From: Pseudomonadota bacterium
GTDB lineage: Bacteria > Pseudomonadota > Alphaproteobacteria > RF32 > CAG-239
Direction of reading: 5' to 3'
Assembly: GCA_021617435.1 (NCBI GenBank)
Contig: JAJWCP010000012.1
Location: 1 to 19,394 of the forward strand
DNA length: 19,394 nt
Shown piece after piece: positions 1 to 7,791 of this stretch (its first letter is position 1; each line of letters begins with the position of its first letter). The notes under the pieces are model-generated. The model was not told the origin of the DNA, made no database searches, and saw only the letters and a list, made by a program, of their open reading frames with translations. A program made the position numbers and the translations under genes.

Positions 1-826
1 GAGTAAAAATAAAACTCTTCTCAAAGTCGCTATATGTTATGACTTTGACGGAACTTTAGCTCCCGGTAACATGCAGGAATATGGTTTTATGCAAGCGCTA
101 AAAACCACTCCGGCATCTTTCTGGAAAAAATCTGACGAGCTCGCGTCCAAACACCTTGCTGATAAAAATCTGTGTTATATGCAGACTATGCTTTCTGAAG
201 CCGCTGCCCGCAACATTGCTTATCGCAAAGAAGACCTGATGAAATACGGACAAAACATCAAGCTCTTTAAGGGTGTTGACGGTTGGTTCAAGCGTATTAA
301 TACTTATGCTGCCAAATGCGGCATTGAGCTTCAACATTTTTTGCTATCCTCTGGATTGAAAGAGATTGTTGAAGGTATGCCTATCAGCAAGGAGTTTACC
401 AAAATCTACGCCTGCTCCTTTATGTATGACGCTAACGGAGTTGCCTTTTGGCCTGCGCAAGTGGTAAATTACACCACCAAAACGCAATATCTGTTCCGCA
501 TCAACAAAGGATGTCTGGACGAAACTGATATTGCGGTAAATGAAAAACAGCTGGTGCGCGACATTCCGTTTACGCAGATGATGTACATCGGCGACGGCTT
601 AACCGATGTTCCGTGCATGTCAATGCTGCGAAGCCTCGGCGGTTATGCTTTGGCGGTTTATCGTCCGCATACCAAAACCGGCAACACACACGCTCAAAAG
701 CTTTTAAAAGACGACCGTGTGGATAACATTGCTCCGGCGGATTATTCCGAAGGCGGAAAAATGGATTTGCTGATAAAAGCATGGCTCCAAAAAATTAAAG
801 CAGAGCATGAGTTAAAAGCTCTGTAA
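1..826 (+). CDS. HAD-superfamily phosphatase, 5' end at window edge
   Basis: The frame is open from base 2 and continues through 826. Base 1 is G followed by AGT AAA, so the start ATG may straddle the window edge; the first internal ATG at 71 lies after the catalytic motif and cannot be the real start. Seen: HAD motif I DFDGT in the first 20 residues (nucleophile Asp and general acid/base Asp), a motif II-type SSG in LLSSGLKE, a candidate motif III lysine in NYTTKTQ, and motif IV GDGLTDVP for Mg2+ binding. Between motifs I and II is an all-helical insert that would form a cap. At about 275 residues it fits a stand-alone cytosolic HAD phosphatase; the substrate cannot be told. It sits alone before a terminator. 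Family assignment is sure, function is generic. Confidence 0.88.
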   Translation, partial: SKNKTLLKVAICYDFDGTLAPGNMQEYGFMQALKTTPASFWKKSDELASKHLADKNLCYMQTMLSEAAARNIAYRKEDLMKYGQNIKLFKGVDGWFKRINTYAAKCGIELQHFLLSSGLKEIVEGMPISKEFTKIYACSFMYDANGVAFWPAQVVNYTTKTQYLFRINKGCLDETDIAVNEKQLVRDIPFTQMMYIGDGLTDVPCMSMLRSLGGYALAVYRPHTKTGNTHAQKLLKDDRVDNIAPADYSEGGKMDLLIKAWLQKIKAEHELKAL

Positions 827-830
827 AAAC

Positions 831-866
831 AAAAAAAGGGTTGCTTTGCCGCAACTCTTTTTTGTT
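831..866 (+). terminator. Rho-independent terminator after the HAD gene
   Basis: The stem AGGGTTGC/GCAACTCT (838-844 with 851-858, one G-U pair) has a 6-nt loop and is flanked by an A-run on the left and a T-run on the right, starting a few bases after the HAD stop codon. The A/T flanks also make it usable on the minus strand. Confidence 0.8.
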
Positions 867-877
867 TTTAAAACATC

Positions 878-915
878 TTGCTTATTTGCCAAAAATGTGT
901 CAAAATATGTTTAAT
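878..915 (+). promoter_or_regulatory. Possible sigma-70 promoter for the 693-residue gene
   Basis: TTGCTT (878-883), 17 bp, CAAAAT (901-906) is one reading. TTGCCA (886-891), 18 bp, TTTAAT (910-915) is another, but would leave a leader of only about 15 nt. Either way it lies between the upstream terminator and the RBS at 924. Hexamer call by eye only. Confidence 0.4.
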
Positions 916-936
916 GTAAAAAAAGGAGTAAAAGTC

Positions 937-3018
937 ATGGCGGAAAAATTTACCGATGCCGACGGCAATGAAGTAAAACTTATAACCAAAGAAAATGTTG
1001 AAGAATATAAAAATTGGCTGTCTGCAACCCAAGACCCCGCATATTTATCGGCAGAAGTGGCTCCTGACATTAAACTCTCTGAGCTTATCCCTACCAACGC
1101 TTATTTAAATGCAAAACAACTCCAAACAGCGTCCGGTGTTATCGCACAAGCCATGAGAGCAAGCGCTACGCCTGAAAAATGCGCTGAATTTATCAGCCTT
1201 GCCTCCACCACGGACGCCAATCGTGAAATTATCGGCAGAGCATGGCAAAGCATCGGCAACCGCACCGACAACGAATTTCATTATCAAGAAATTGCAAATG
1301 CCATCAAAAACACTCCCGATTCAAAATTAATTGGCTTTAATTTAGCCTGCATTGAACATCGCTGTTATACTGAAGTTGGTACAACCGATGACGGTAAAAA
1401 ACTAACCTCCCGCGAAAAAGAACTCTTATCATTACTCGCAGAAAAACCAAACGGTATATCCGCTATTAACGACATGGTCCGAAACGGCTCATTAATTAAC
1501 GCCAAAACCGGTTTTAACAACTCCCGCAAAGTTATTGATGAAGCCATTATAAACAATGGCGTTAATAATGTTTTTGCCAACCTTGAAAATGAGTTTATGA
1601 CTAAAGAAATGTTGCGGCAGCAACTGCGCTCCACCTATCACTTTTCTTCAAAAGATACTTCCGCTGCTAAAACGCAGGCTGAAAAAAATGCCAACATTAT
1701 GCCCAAAAAGCACACTCGCCTGCAAGAAGCGTTTATGTATCTCACCGAAAAACAAAACAAATACGATTCATCTGATTACGGTCGCGAAAAAGGTTTATAT
1801 GAACGCTTTACCGATTTGTGCCAAGATATGGGTATAAGCGGTGAATTAGCAAACAACTCGGTTTTGCAAAACATCGGTATGCAAATTGCCACTCGCGATG
1901 TTAAAGAAGGCAACTTTGTCAAACTTAACCGCGAAATGCTTGAAAAAGTTATCGCAAATGACAAAAGCGGTGAAATTGCAAGTAATTTGCCTGATGAATT
2001 TGTTGAAAAAAATAAAGGCTCGCTGCTTAAAATCAGTCCGTATCTGCGTCTTAAAGATTCGGCAATTAACAACATGGATGCCTCGTGGGCGCTTCCGGCG
2101 GTAGTTGAAAGCAAAGACATTTCCTTAGCCTTAAAAGAAAAAATTTTAGACGAGGCTGAAAAGGTCAATGCGGCAAGAGCGCCTGAAAAAGAAGCTCTTA
2201 AACAAAATGTTGACGGTTATCTTGAAGAAATAACCGGTGCCACCAGCAGATATACCGCAAACATCCAAAATATAAATGATGTAAATGATGCTATTGATAA
2301 AATAAACAATGCTTTCAATAACATCCGGCGCTACATCAAACAAGATAAAAACGGCAACCCCATTCCGGCGGAAGAGTGTTTATCGGCCGGTAATCTCGGT
2401 CGCATAATCACCGGCAAAAGCCCCAAAGTTATTTTGCCGACGGAGGGAAGCCTGCCTTTGTTCGGGCGCGGTGCTGAAAAAGAACGTCGTGAAAATTTAG
2501 AAAAAGCCATCAACGCTTTTAACAAAACCGTACAAACCTGTATGCCAGCACTTAACAAAAAACTATATGACAAAAAATCAAGCTCATATTATACGCCTGC
2601 CAAAGAATTTTTGGGCGATAAAATTTTAACCGATAAAGCTTCGTTTTGGCTTCGTCGCTCCGAAACGGATTGCCGCACTGATTTTGATAAAACGCGCGAC
2701 AATCTTGAGCAAAAATACGGCCGCTATGAAGCCAAACAGAGCGCGCTTGAAATTATGGAAAGAACCGACAAACTGCTTGCCGATACTCGCAACAGCTTAA
2801 ACAACCTTAAAACCGCTATGAAAAAGGCTGCTCACGAGTTATCTGGCGTTAAAGCCGCGGAAGGGCAAAGCAAACTGCAAGTGGTTGACAACAAATTAGT
2901 GCGCGCCGAAAAGGCCGCTGTCCGCCAAGCCAACAAAGCCATTGTTGACCCGCTTGCCCAAAAGCAAGATGCCAAAACGGTGTTAAAAATTGCCAAGCAA
3001 AAACAAACCAGTCGCTAA
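937..3018 (+). CDS. Lineage-specific 693-residue helical protein of unknown function
   Basis: I do not recognise this gene. ATG 937 is chosen because AGGAG (924-928) lies 8 nt upstream; the open frame extends up to a TTG at 841, but that would start inside the preceding terminator. The product opens MAEKFTDADGNE, has no signal peptide or membrane segment, is rich in Lys, Asn, Glu and Ala, and is predicted mostly helical. Coiled-coil-like stretches are most evident in about the last 150 residues (for example DNLEQKYGRYEAKQ and LLADTRNSLNNLKT). The tail is basic, ending KQKQTSR. The gene is monocistronic between two terminators and its codon use resembles its neighbours, so it does not look newly acquired. 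It could be a cytoplasmic structural protein or a secreted effector; nothing in the sequence decides this. Confidence 0.85.
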   Translation: MAEKFTDADGNEVKLITKENVEEYKNWLSATQDPAYLSAEVAPDIKLSELIPTNAYLNAKQLQTASGVIAQAMRASATPEKCAEFISLASTTDANREIIGRAWQSIGNRTDNEFHYQEIANAIKNTPDSKLIGFNLACIEHRCYTEVGTTDDGKKLTSREKELLSLLAEKPNGISAINDMVRNGSLINAKTGFNNSRKVIDEAIINNGVNNVFANLENEFMTKEMLRQQLRSTYHFSSKDTSAAKTQAEKNANIMPKKHTRLQEAFMYLTEKQNKYDSSDYGREKGLYERFTDLCQDMGISGELANNSVLQNIGMQIATRDVKEGNFVKLNREMLEKVIANDKSGEIASNLPDEFVEKNKGSLLKISPYLRLKDSAINNMDASWALPAVVESKDISLALKEKILDEAEKVNAARAPEKEALKQNVDGYLEEITGATSRYTANIQNINDVNDAIDKINNAFNNIRRYIKQDKNGNPIPAEECLSAGNLGRIITGKSPKVILPTEGSLPLFGRGAEKERRENLEKAINAFNKTVQTCMPALNKKLYDKKSSSYYTPAKEFLGDKILTDKASFWLRRSETDCRTDFDKTRDNLEQKYGRYEAKQSALEIMERTDKLLADTRNSLNNLKTAMKKAAHELSGVKAAEGQSKLQVVDNKLVRAEKAAVRQANKAIVDPLAQKQDAKTVLKIAKQKQTSR

Positions 3019-3029
3019 TAACTCTGATT

Positions 3030-3061
3030 AAAGCCCTTTGCCAAACCGCAAAGGGCTTTTT
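3030..3061 (+). terminator. Strong Rho-independent terminator
   Basis: A perfect 12-bp stem AAAGCCCTTTGC/GCAAAGGGCTTT (3030-3041 with 3048-3059), loop CAAACC, running into TTTTT. It ends the 693-residue gene 11 bases after its stop codon. Confidence 0.93.
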
Positions 3062-3078
3062 AACGCTTATGAATTTGA

Positions 3079-3107
3079 TTGCAAAGTATAATCCGATATG
3101 CTAAACT
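3079..3107 (+). promoter_or_regulatory. Predicted promoter of mnmA-hydE
   Basis: TTGCAA (3079-3084), a 17-bp spacer and TAAACT (3102-3107) lie directly after the preceding terminator. The predicted leader to ATG 3192 is about 75 nt. No convincing riboswitch or attenuator was seen in it. Confidence 0.5.
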
Positions 3108-3191
3108 CCCGCCGTCAAAGAAAGTAAAAACTTTGAACTTTTATATTTCTTGGCTTTAACGTTATAACATTTATTTAACGACGAGGAAATA

Positions 3192-4274
3192 ATGAAAATA
3201 TTAGTCGGCATGAGCGGAGGCGTTGATTCTTCCGTTACCGCCTGTATCTTAAAAGAAGCCGGACACGAGGTTATCGGCGCAACCATGTCCATTTGGGATA
3301 AAAATCAATCATATAACATTTTTGCTCATAAAGACGCTTGCTTTTCACCGCATGAAGAACAAGACATTAATGAGGCTCGCGCCATATGCCGAAAGCTTGA
3401 TATTCCGTACCATGTAATTGATTGCACGCAAGAATACAAAAAACTCGTGCTCTCAAATTTTAAACAAGAATATTTATCCGGTCGCACTCCCAATCCGTGC
3501 GTTTGGTGCAACTCCATGATAAAATTTGAAGCTCTGCCCCGTAGCGCCAAAGCTTCCGGCATTGAGTTTGATAAATTTGCCACCGGACATTATGCCCGCT
3601 TATCTTATAATGATGAAACCAAACGTTATCGCTTACAAAAAGCTACCGATGAAAGAAAAGACCAATCATATTTTATATATCGCTTAAAGCAAGAGCAACT
3701 GGCTAAAATTTTGCTCCCGCTCGGCGGTATCACCAAAAACGAGGTTCGTGAAATTGCCCGTAAATACGACTTAAAAGTCAGTGACAAACCTGACAGCCAA
3801 GATTTTTACTCCGGTGACATTAATGACATTTTACAACAAGAGCCAAAAATCGGAAATTTTGTTGATAAAAACGGCAAAGTTTTAGGACATCACCACGGCA
3901 TTTGGAACTTTACCATCGGACAGCGCCGCGGATTAGGCATCAGCGCCGACCGTCCGCTTTACGTAATTGCCCTTAACAAAGACACCAATGAGGTTGTTTT
4001 AGGTTATGATGAAGACTGTTACAAACAATCATTGATTGCCGACAATTGGTCATGGCTTTCAGTTGAACCGATAACGGCACCGGCATTGGTAAATGTTAAG
4101 CTTCGCTCATCGCAAAAACCGATTGCCGCCGAATATGAGCCGCTCGCAAACGGCAAAGCAAAACTTATATTCCGTGAAAAACAAAAAGCCGTTGCCTGCG
4201 GACAATCTGCCGTTTTGTATGATGACGACGGCTATGTTTTAGGCGGCGGAATTATTGAAAGCGCTCAATTATGA
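3192..4274 (+). CDS. mnmA: MnmA-like tRNA 2-thiouridylase, second catalytic Cys absent
   Basis: MnmA takes a persulfide sulfur and uses ATP to thiolate U34 of Lys, Glu and Gln tRNAs. Seen: PP-loop GMSGGVDSS (residues 6-14), NPCVWCNSMIKF (C103, C106), FATGHYAR, DQSYFIYRL, and the C-terminal FTIGQRRGLGI core; 360 residues is normal length. Odd: the segment that usually reads DSxDICF reads DSQDFYSG (201-208), so the conserved second cysteine (E. coli Cys199) is Tyr here. C103/C106 form a CxxC and C50 lies in KDACFSP. I recall this variant from other anaerobes, so it is probably a subfamily trait, but whether it is the housekeeping enzyme or a paralog is open. ATG 3192 follows GAGGA. Its stop overlaps the next start as ATGA. 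Confidence 0.85.
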   Translation: MKILVGMSGGVDSSVTACILKEAGHEVIGATMSIWDKNQSYNIFAHKDACFSPHEEQDINEARAICRKLDIPYHVIDCTQEYKKLVLSNFKQEYLSGRTPNPCVWCNSMIKFEALPRSAKASGIEFDKFATGHYARLSYNDETKRYRLQKATDERKDQSYFIYRLKQEQLAKILLPLGGITKNEVREIARKYDLKVSDKPDSQDFYSGDINDILQQEPKIGNFVDKNGKVLGHHHGIWNFTIGQRRGLGISADRPLYVIALNKDTNEVVLGYDEDCYKQSLIADNWSWLSVEPITAPALVNVKLRSSQKPIAAEYEPLANGKAKLIFREKQKAVACGQSAVLYDDDGYVLGGGIIESAQL

Positions 4275-5263
4275 CTTTAAGCAAACCCGAAATCTGCGAA
4301 CTTTTAACCGACGAACAAAATGAAGATAAATTGTTTAAGCAAGCCGATGCCGTGCGTAAACAAAATGTCGGCGACGAAGTGCACTTGCGCGGATTGATAG
4401 AATTTTCCAACATTTGCCGCAACAACTGCTTATATTGCGGCATCCGCAAAGGCAACGCCAAAGTATGCCGTTACCGTATGAGTTCTGAGGAACTGATTGA
4501 AACCGCCCGTAAAGCAGCCGACATTGGTTTTAAAACCATTGTAATGCAATCAGGCGAAGATACTTATTTTAACACGGAACGAATGTGCGGCATAATTGAG
4601 CAGATAAAAAAATTTGACGTGGCGGTAACTTTAAGCATCGGCGAACGCAGCTATGCAGAATACAAAGCTTTCCGCGAAGCCGGCGCCGACCGCTATTTAA
4701 TGCGGATTGAAACCACCGATAAAAAACTGTATCGCAAATTAGACCCTAATATGAGTTGGCAACGCCGTTACGAATGTTTGCTTATTTTGCGCGAACTAGG
4801 CTATGAACTCGGCTCCGGCATCATGGTCGGTCTGCCTGGGCAAAGCCTTTCTTCCATTGCTGATGATTTAATTTTCTTAAAAGATTTGCGCATTGATATG
4901 GCGGGAATAGGTCCGTTTATTCCGCATCCCGACACCCCGCTTGCCAAGTATAGCGGCAACAATTTGCATTTATCATTGCGAACCATGGCAATTATGCGCT
5001 TAATGATGCCTGATATTAACATTCCGGCCACCACCGCCATGGAAAGTCTGCACCCGCAAGGGCGTTTAATGGCTTTGCAAAGTGGCGCCAATGTGGTTAT
5101 GCCAAACGTAACCGAAGGCGAATATCGCAAATTGTATGAGCTGTACCCCGGAAAAATCTGCGTAAACGACACTCCGGCACATTGCCGCAGCTGTATCGGA
5201 CTTAAAATTATGAGCATCGGGCGCACTATCGGCACCGGTTACGGCAGTCACATAAAAAAATAA
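4271..5263 (+). CDS. hydE: [FeFe]-hydrogenase maturase HydE, radical SAM
   Basis: HydE is a radical SAM enzyme that, with HydG and HydF, builds the dithiomethylamine-bearing di-iron subcluster of [FeFe] hydrogenase. Seen: the SAM-cluster motif CRNNCLYC (C49, C53, C56) preceded by IEFSN, and MQSGED, DRYLMRIET, GIMVGLPGQ, GIGPFIPHPDTPL, NIPATTAMESL and ANVVMPN, all of which I recognise from Thermotoga HydE. The three C-terminal cysteines C297, C305 and C308 have the same C-x7-C-x2-C spacing as the accessory cluster of that enzyme. Length 330 is typical. BioB and PylB are the nearest alternatives, but the GPFIPHPDTPL and MPN segments favour HydE. Translationally coupled to the mnmA-like gene by a 4-base overlap. 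No hydrogenase or other maturase lies in the window. No clear terminator follows. Confidence 0.88.
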   Translation: MTLSKPEICELLTDEQNEDKLFKQADAVRKQNVGDEVHLRGLIEFSNICRNNCLYCGIRKGNAKVCRYRMSSEELIETARKAADIGFKTIVMQSGEDTYFNTERMCGIIEQIKKFDVAVTLSIGERSYAEYKAFREAGADRYLMRIETTDKKLYRKLDPNMSWQRRYECLLILRELGYELGSGIMVGLPGQSLSSIADDLIFLKDLRIDMAGIGPFIPHPDTPLAKYSGNNLHLSLRTMAIMRLMMPDINIPATTAMESLHPQGRLMALQSGANVVMPNVTEGEYRKLYELYPGKICVNDTPAHCRSCIGLKIMSIGRTIGTGYGSHIKK

Positions 5264-5406
5264 GTGAACTTTTACCCTCTACCGGTGTTATTGTTGTTTT
5301 TGGTGATGTGATGATTGTTGTGGTGTAGTTACGTATCGTTATCGGTTAAATCCGGGTTTCTCATTAGCGGTGCCGAAGGTGGGTGGTTAAAAATAACGGT
5401 GGTTTA
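5264..5406. other. Non-coding GT-rich spacer after hydE
   Basis: The plus strand here is strongly G/T-biased (about 5285-5330), with no ORF, hairpin or promoter that I can support. GGGTGGTTAAA at 5381-5391 recurs at 8550-8560 just before leader copy 2, so the dispersed repeat may extend into this spacer; here it is separated from the repeat core by 15 extra bases. Confidence 0.5.
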
Positions 5407-5476
5407 TACAACTTATACACACCCCGACTCGTAAAGATTGCCCAAAAAAAATGGCATGGCAAGCTAAAATCCTCTC
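5407..5476 (+). repeat. Dispersed leader repeat, copy 1
   Basis: Shares its layout with 8561-8622 and 15504-15565: TACAACTTATACACA, then C-rich GACTCGTAAA, ATTGC, an A-run, and GAGCTAAAAT (CAAGCTAAAAT here) followed by a CTTCT-like tail. This is the most diverged copy: CCCCGACTC replaces GCACGGACTC and the A-run is followed by a TGGCATGG insertion. It is followed after 14 nt by GAAAGGA and ATG 5507. All three copies lie on the plus strand just downstream of a gene. The box TTATACACA (5413-5421) matches the DnaA-box consensus. Confidence 0.8.
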
Positions 5477-5506
5477 AAAATCACCATTCTGAAAGGACTT
5501 TAGCTC

Positions 5507-5742
5507 ATGAAAACAGAAAACTCGCCCAAACTTTCAATTATAATGCCTCTGACCTCAACCAAATTGAGGTTCGCTCGTCTGGAGATTCCAATTACACTAA
5601 GGAAACCTTATATGGTGACAAGTCTTCACAAACCACAAACCTGTTGCGCAATGCCACTCTCGCTAAAATTGATGAAGTTTGCGATTCTTGTAATTCTGAA
5701 TTAGCTTGCTCTCTGATACTTTACATAAATATTGAAAACTAG
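5507..5742 (+). pseudogene. Small unknown gene with start and coding frame out of register
   Basis: The leader repeat places GAAAGGA (5491-5497) before ATG 5507, as in copy 3. That frame runs only to 5704 and looks poorly coding: about 7 of 65 codons start with G. The frame open from 5383 to 5742 looks coding over 5509-5742 (about 20 of 76 codons start with G; residues such as SDLNQIEVRSSGD, TLAKIDEVCDSC, SELACSLILY), but its only ATG (5383) lies upstream of the repeat and would translate the repeat itself. The simplest reading is that translation began at 5507 and one frameshift within the first codons broke the gene; a sequencing error or recoding is possible. I do not recognise the product. 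It has three Cys near the C-terminus and no signal peptide. A terminator follows. Confidence 0.45.
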
Positions 5743-5759
5743 CCGCTGAATATCAATGC

Positions 5760-5811
5760 AAAATGCTCAAAGCGCAAAAATCAGTAAATTAGTAATTTTT
5801 GAGCATTTTTT
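5760..5811 (+). terminator. Terminator after the small unknown gene
   Basis: Perfect 12-bp arms AAAATGCTCAAA (5760-5771) and TTTGAGCATTTT (5798-5809), a 26-nt AT-rich loop, then more T. The A-rich left flank could let it work on both strands. It insulates the leader-copy-1 unit from the accB promoter. Confidence 0.75.
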
Positions 5812-5850
5812 GCTAAAAAAACGTCATTTTTTGCAAAAAACTGCATAAAA

Positions 5851-5879
5851 TTGACGATTTTTATTGTTTTTCGTTTAAT
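5851..5879 (+). promoter_or_regulatory. Predicted promoter of accB-accC
   Basis: TTGACG (5851-5856), exactly 17 bp, TTTAAT (5874-5879), giving a leader of about 45 nt to ATG 5931. One of the best sigma-70-type matches in the window. Confidence 0.65.
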
Positions 5880-5930
5880 TTCGTACTATGAATTAAAGTT
5901 GATTTATAAACTTTATGAGAGAAAATAACA

Positions 5931-6425
5931 ATGTCTAATCCCATTGATACCAAAGTTGTCAGCAAATTGGCTGAAATATTGGATAAAACTAACTTAACCA
6001 AGCTTGAATATGAAGATGAATCCTGCAAAATCACTTTATCGCGTCAGGTAAACGGCATTGCCGCAACTTCATATATTCCAGCAGTTTCAGCGCAACCTGC
6101 TCCGGTTGCTCCGGCAGTTTCGTCAGCTAATACTGAAGAATGTACCGCCACTGATGAATCCGCGTCTCAGACCGAGGATTACACCAACAGCCCTGACGCT
6201 GTTAAATCTCCGATGGTTGGCGTTGTCTACCTTTCATCTGATCCTAACGCCGCCAACTATGTTAATGTCGGCGATGTTGTTGCCGCCGGCGACACTGTTT
6301 GTTTAATTGAAGCCATGAAAACCTTTAATCCGGTAAAAGCCCACAAAGGCGGCAGAGTTACCAAAATTTTGGTTGAAAGCGGCGATCCGGTTGAATATGG
6401 TGCTCCTTTGGTCGTAATTGAATAA
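5931..6425 (+). CDS. accB: Biotin carboxyl carrier protein of acetyl-CoA carboxylase
   Basis: AccB carries the biotin that AccC carboxylates and AccA/AccD uses to make malonyl-CoA for fatty acid synthesis; cytosolic. Seen: an N-terminal helical region (1-40), an Ala/Pro/Val/Ser-rich linker (about 45-90), and a C-terminal biotinyl domain starting VKSPMVGVVY with the biotinylation motif EAMKTFNPV (biotin-accepting K130). Length 164 is normal. Start ATG 5931 follows GAGAGAAA. The biotin carboxylase gene follows after 11 nt, the usual accBC operon order. Confidence 0.97.
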   Translation: MSNPIDTKVVSKLAEILDKTNLTKLEYEDESCKITLSRQVNGIAATSYIPAVSAQPAPVAPAVSSANTEECTATDESASQTEDYTNSPDAVKSPMVGVVYLSSDPNAANYVNVGDVVAAGDTVCLIEAMKTFNPVKAHKGGRVTKILVESGDPVEYGAPLVVIE

Positions 6426-6436
6426 AGGAATTTTGT

Positions 6437-7783
6437 ATGTTTGGAAAAGTTTTAATCGCAAACCGTGGCGAAGTTGCTTTACGTATACATCGCGCCTGCC
6501 GTGAAATGGGTATTCGTACGGTTGCCGTTCACTCTGAGGCCGACGCCAACGCCATGCATGTTCGCTTAGCCGATGAAGCGGTCTGCATCGGTCCTGCCAA
6601 ATCGGCTGATTCATACCTTAACAAACCGGCGATTATTTCCGCCGCTTTAATCACCGGAGCAGACGCCATTCACCCCGGATTCGGCTTTTTATCCGAAAAT
6701 GCCGACTTTGCCGAAATGGTTGAAAAGCACGGCATTACGTTTATCGGCCCCACCTCGGCGCAAATGCGGTTAATGGGTGATAAAATTATGGCGCGACAAG
6801 CCGCCGTGGAAGCCGGCTTGCCGATTACTCCGGGTTCGCCTGCGCTCCAATCGGTTGAAGACGCCATTGCTTGGGCAAACAAAATCGGTTATCCGGTAAT
6901 TGTTAAGGCCAAAGACGGCGGCGGCGGTAAAGGTATGAAAATTGCCTTTAACGATGCCGAAATGGCGGAAGCCTACACCATGGCTCGCGCGGAAGCTAAA
7001 GCCGCTTTTACCAGCGATGTTGTGTATATGGAAAAATATTTGCAAAAACCGCGCCACATTGAAATTCAGGTTTTAGCCGATAAATACGGGCATGTTGTGC
7101 ACCTTGGCGAACGCGACTGCTCCATTCAACGCAACAATCAAAAAGTTATTGAAGAAACTCCGTCACCTGCCTTAAATGACACAGAACGCCATGAAATCGG
7201 CGAAATTGTTCGCAAAGCGATTGAAAAAATCGGTTATCAAAACGCCGGCACACTTGAATTTTTGTATGAGGACGGCAAATTTTACTTTATGGAAATGAAT
7301 ACCCGCCTACAAGTTGAACACCCGATTACTGAAGCCGTTACCGGTATTGACATTGTTCGCGAGCAAATCAGAATCGCAAGCGGCGCCGCGTTAGGCTACA
7401 CGCAAGAAGACATCACCTTCAGCGGGCATGCCATTGAGTGCCGTATTAACGCCGAAGATCCTGAAACTTTTGTTCCCTGCCCCGGAAAAATTTCTGAGTG
7501 GCACGCTCCGGGTGGTCTCGGGGTCAGAGTAGATTCTGAAATATACTCCGGTTACACGATTCCTCCGTATTATGACAGCATGATTGCCAAGCTGATTATT
7601 CACGGCAAAACCCGCAACGCCGCTTTAATGCGCCTGCGCCGCGCCTTGGAAGAATTTGTTATTATCGGGGTTAAAACCACCATTCCGCTGCATCAGGAAA
7701 TTATATCTCAGGCTGACTTTATTGACGGTCAATATAATATTCACTGGCTTGAACAATTTATGGAAAAACAACACAACAAATAA
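6437..7783 (+). CDS. accC: Biotin carboxylase of acetyl-CoA carboxylase
   Basis: AccC is the ATP-grasp enzyme that carboxylates AccB-bound biotin with bicarbonate. Seen: N-terminal domain KVLIANRGEVALR, the glycine-rich ATP loop GGGGKGMK (161-168), HIEIQVLADKYG, HLGERDCSIQRNNQKVIEE, and the metal and bicarbonate site MEMNTRLQVEHPITE (E286, N288, R290, with E274 upstream). At 448 residues it is full length (E. coli 449). AAGGA lies before ATG 6437, and the gene is 11 nt from accB, so co-transcription is near certain. Confidence 0.98.
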   Translation: MFGKVLIANRGEVALRIHRACREMGIRTVAVHSEADANAMHVRLADEAVCIGPAKSADSYLNKPAIISAALITGADAIHPGFGFLSENADFAEMVEKHGITFIGPTSAQMRLMGDKIMARQAAVEAGLPITPGSPALQSVEDAIAWANKIGYPVIVKAKDGGGGKGMKIAFNDAEMAEAYTMARAEAKAAFTSDVVYMEKYLQKPRHIEIQVLADKYGHVVHLGERDCSIQRNNQKVIEETPSPALNDTERHEIGEIVRKAIEKIGYQNAGTLEFLYEDGKFYFMEMNTRLQVEHPITEAVTGIDIVREQIRIASGAALGYTQEDITFSGHAIECRINAEDPETFVPCPGKISEWHAPGGLGVRVDSEIYSGYTIPPYYDSMIAKLIIHGKTRNAALMRLRRALEEFVIIGVKTTIPLHQEIISQADFIDGQYNIHWLEQFMEKQHNK

Positions 7784-7791
7784 GGACTGCC

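Noticed and set aside
5264..5406. Possible RNA gene or terminator in the GT-rich stretch after hydE
   Set aside because: No stable stem followed by a T-run and no tRNA-like cloverleaf could be drawn; strand bias alone is not enough.
5407..5421. Replication origin suggested by DnaA-box-like sequence
   Set aside because: There is one box per leader copy, with no cluster, no DnaA-trio or unwinding region evident and no dnaA, dnaN or repA gene.
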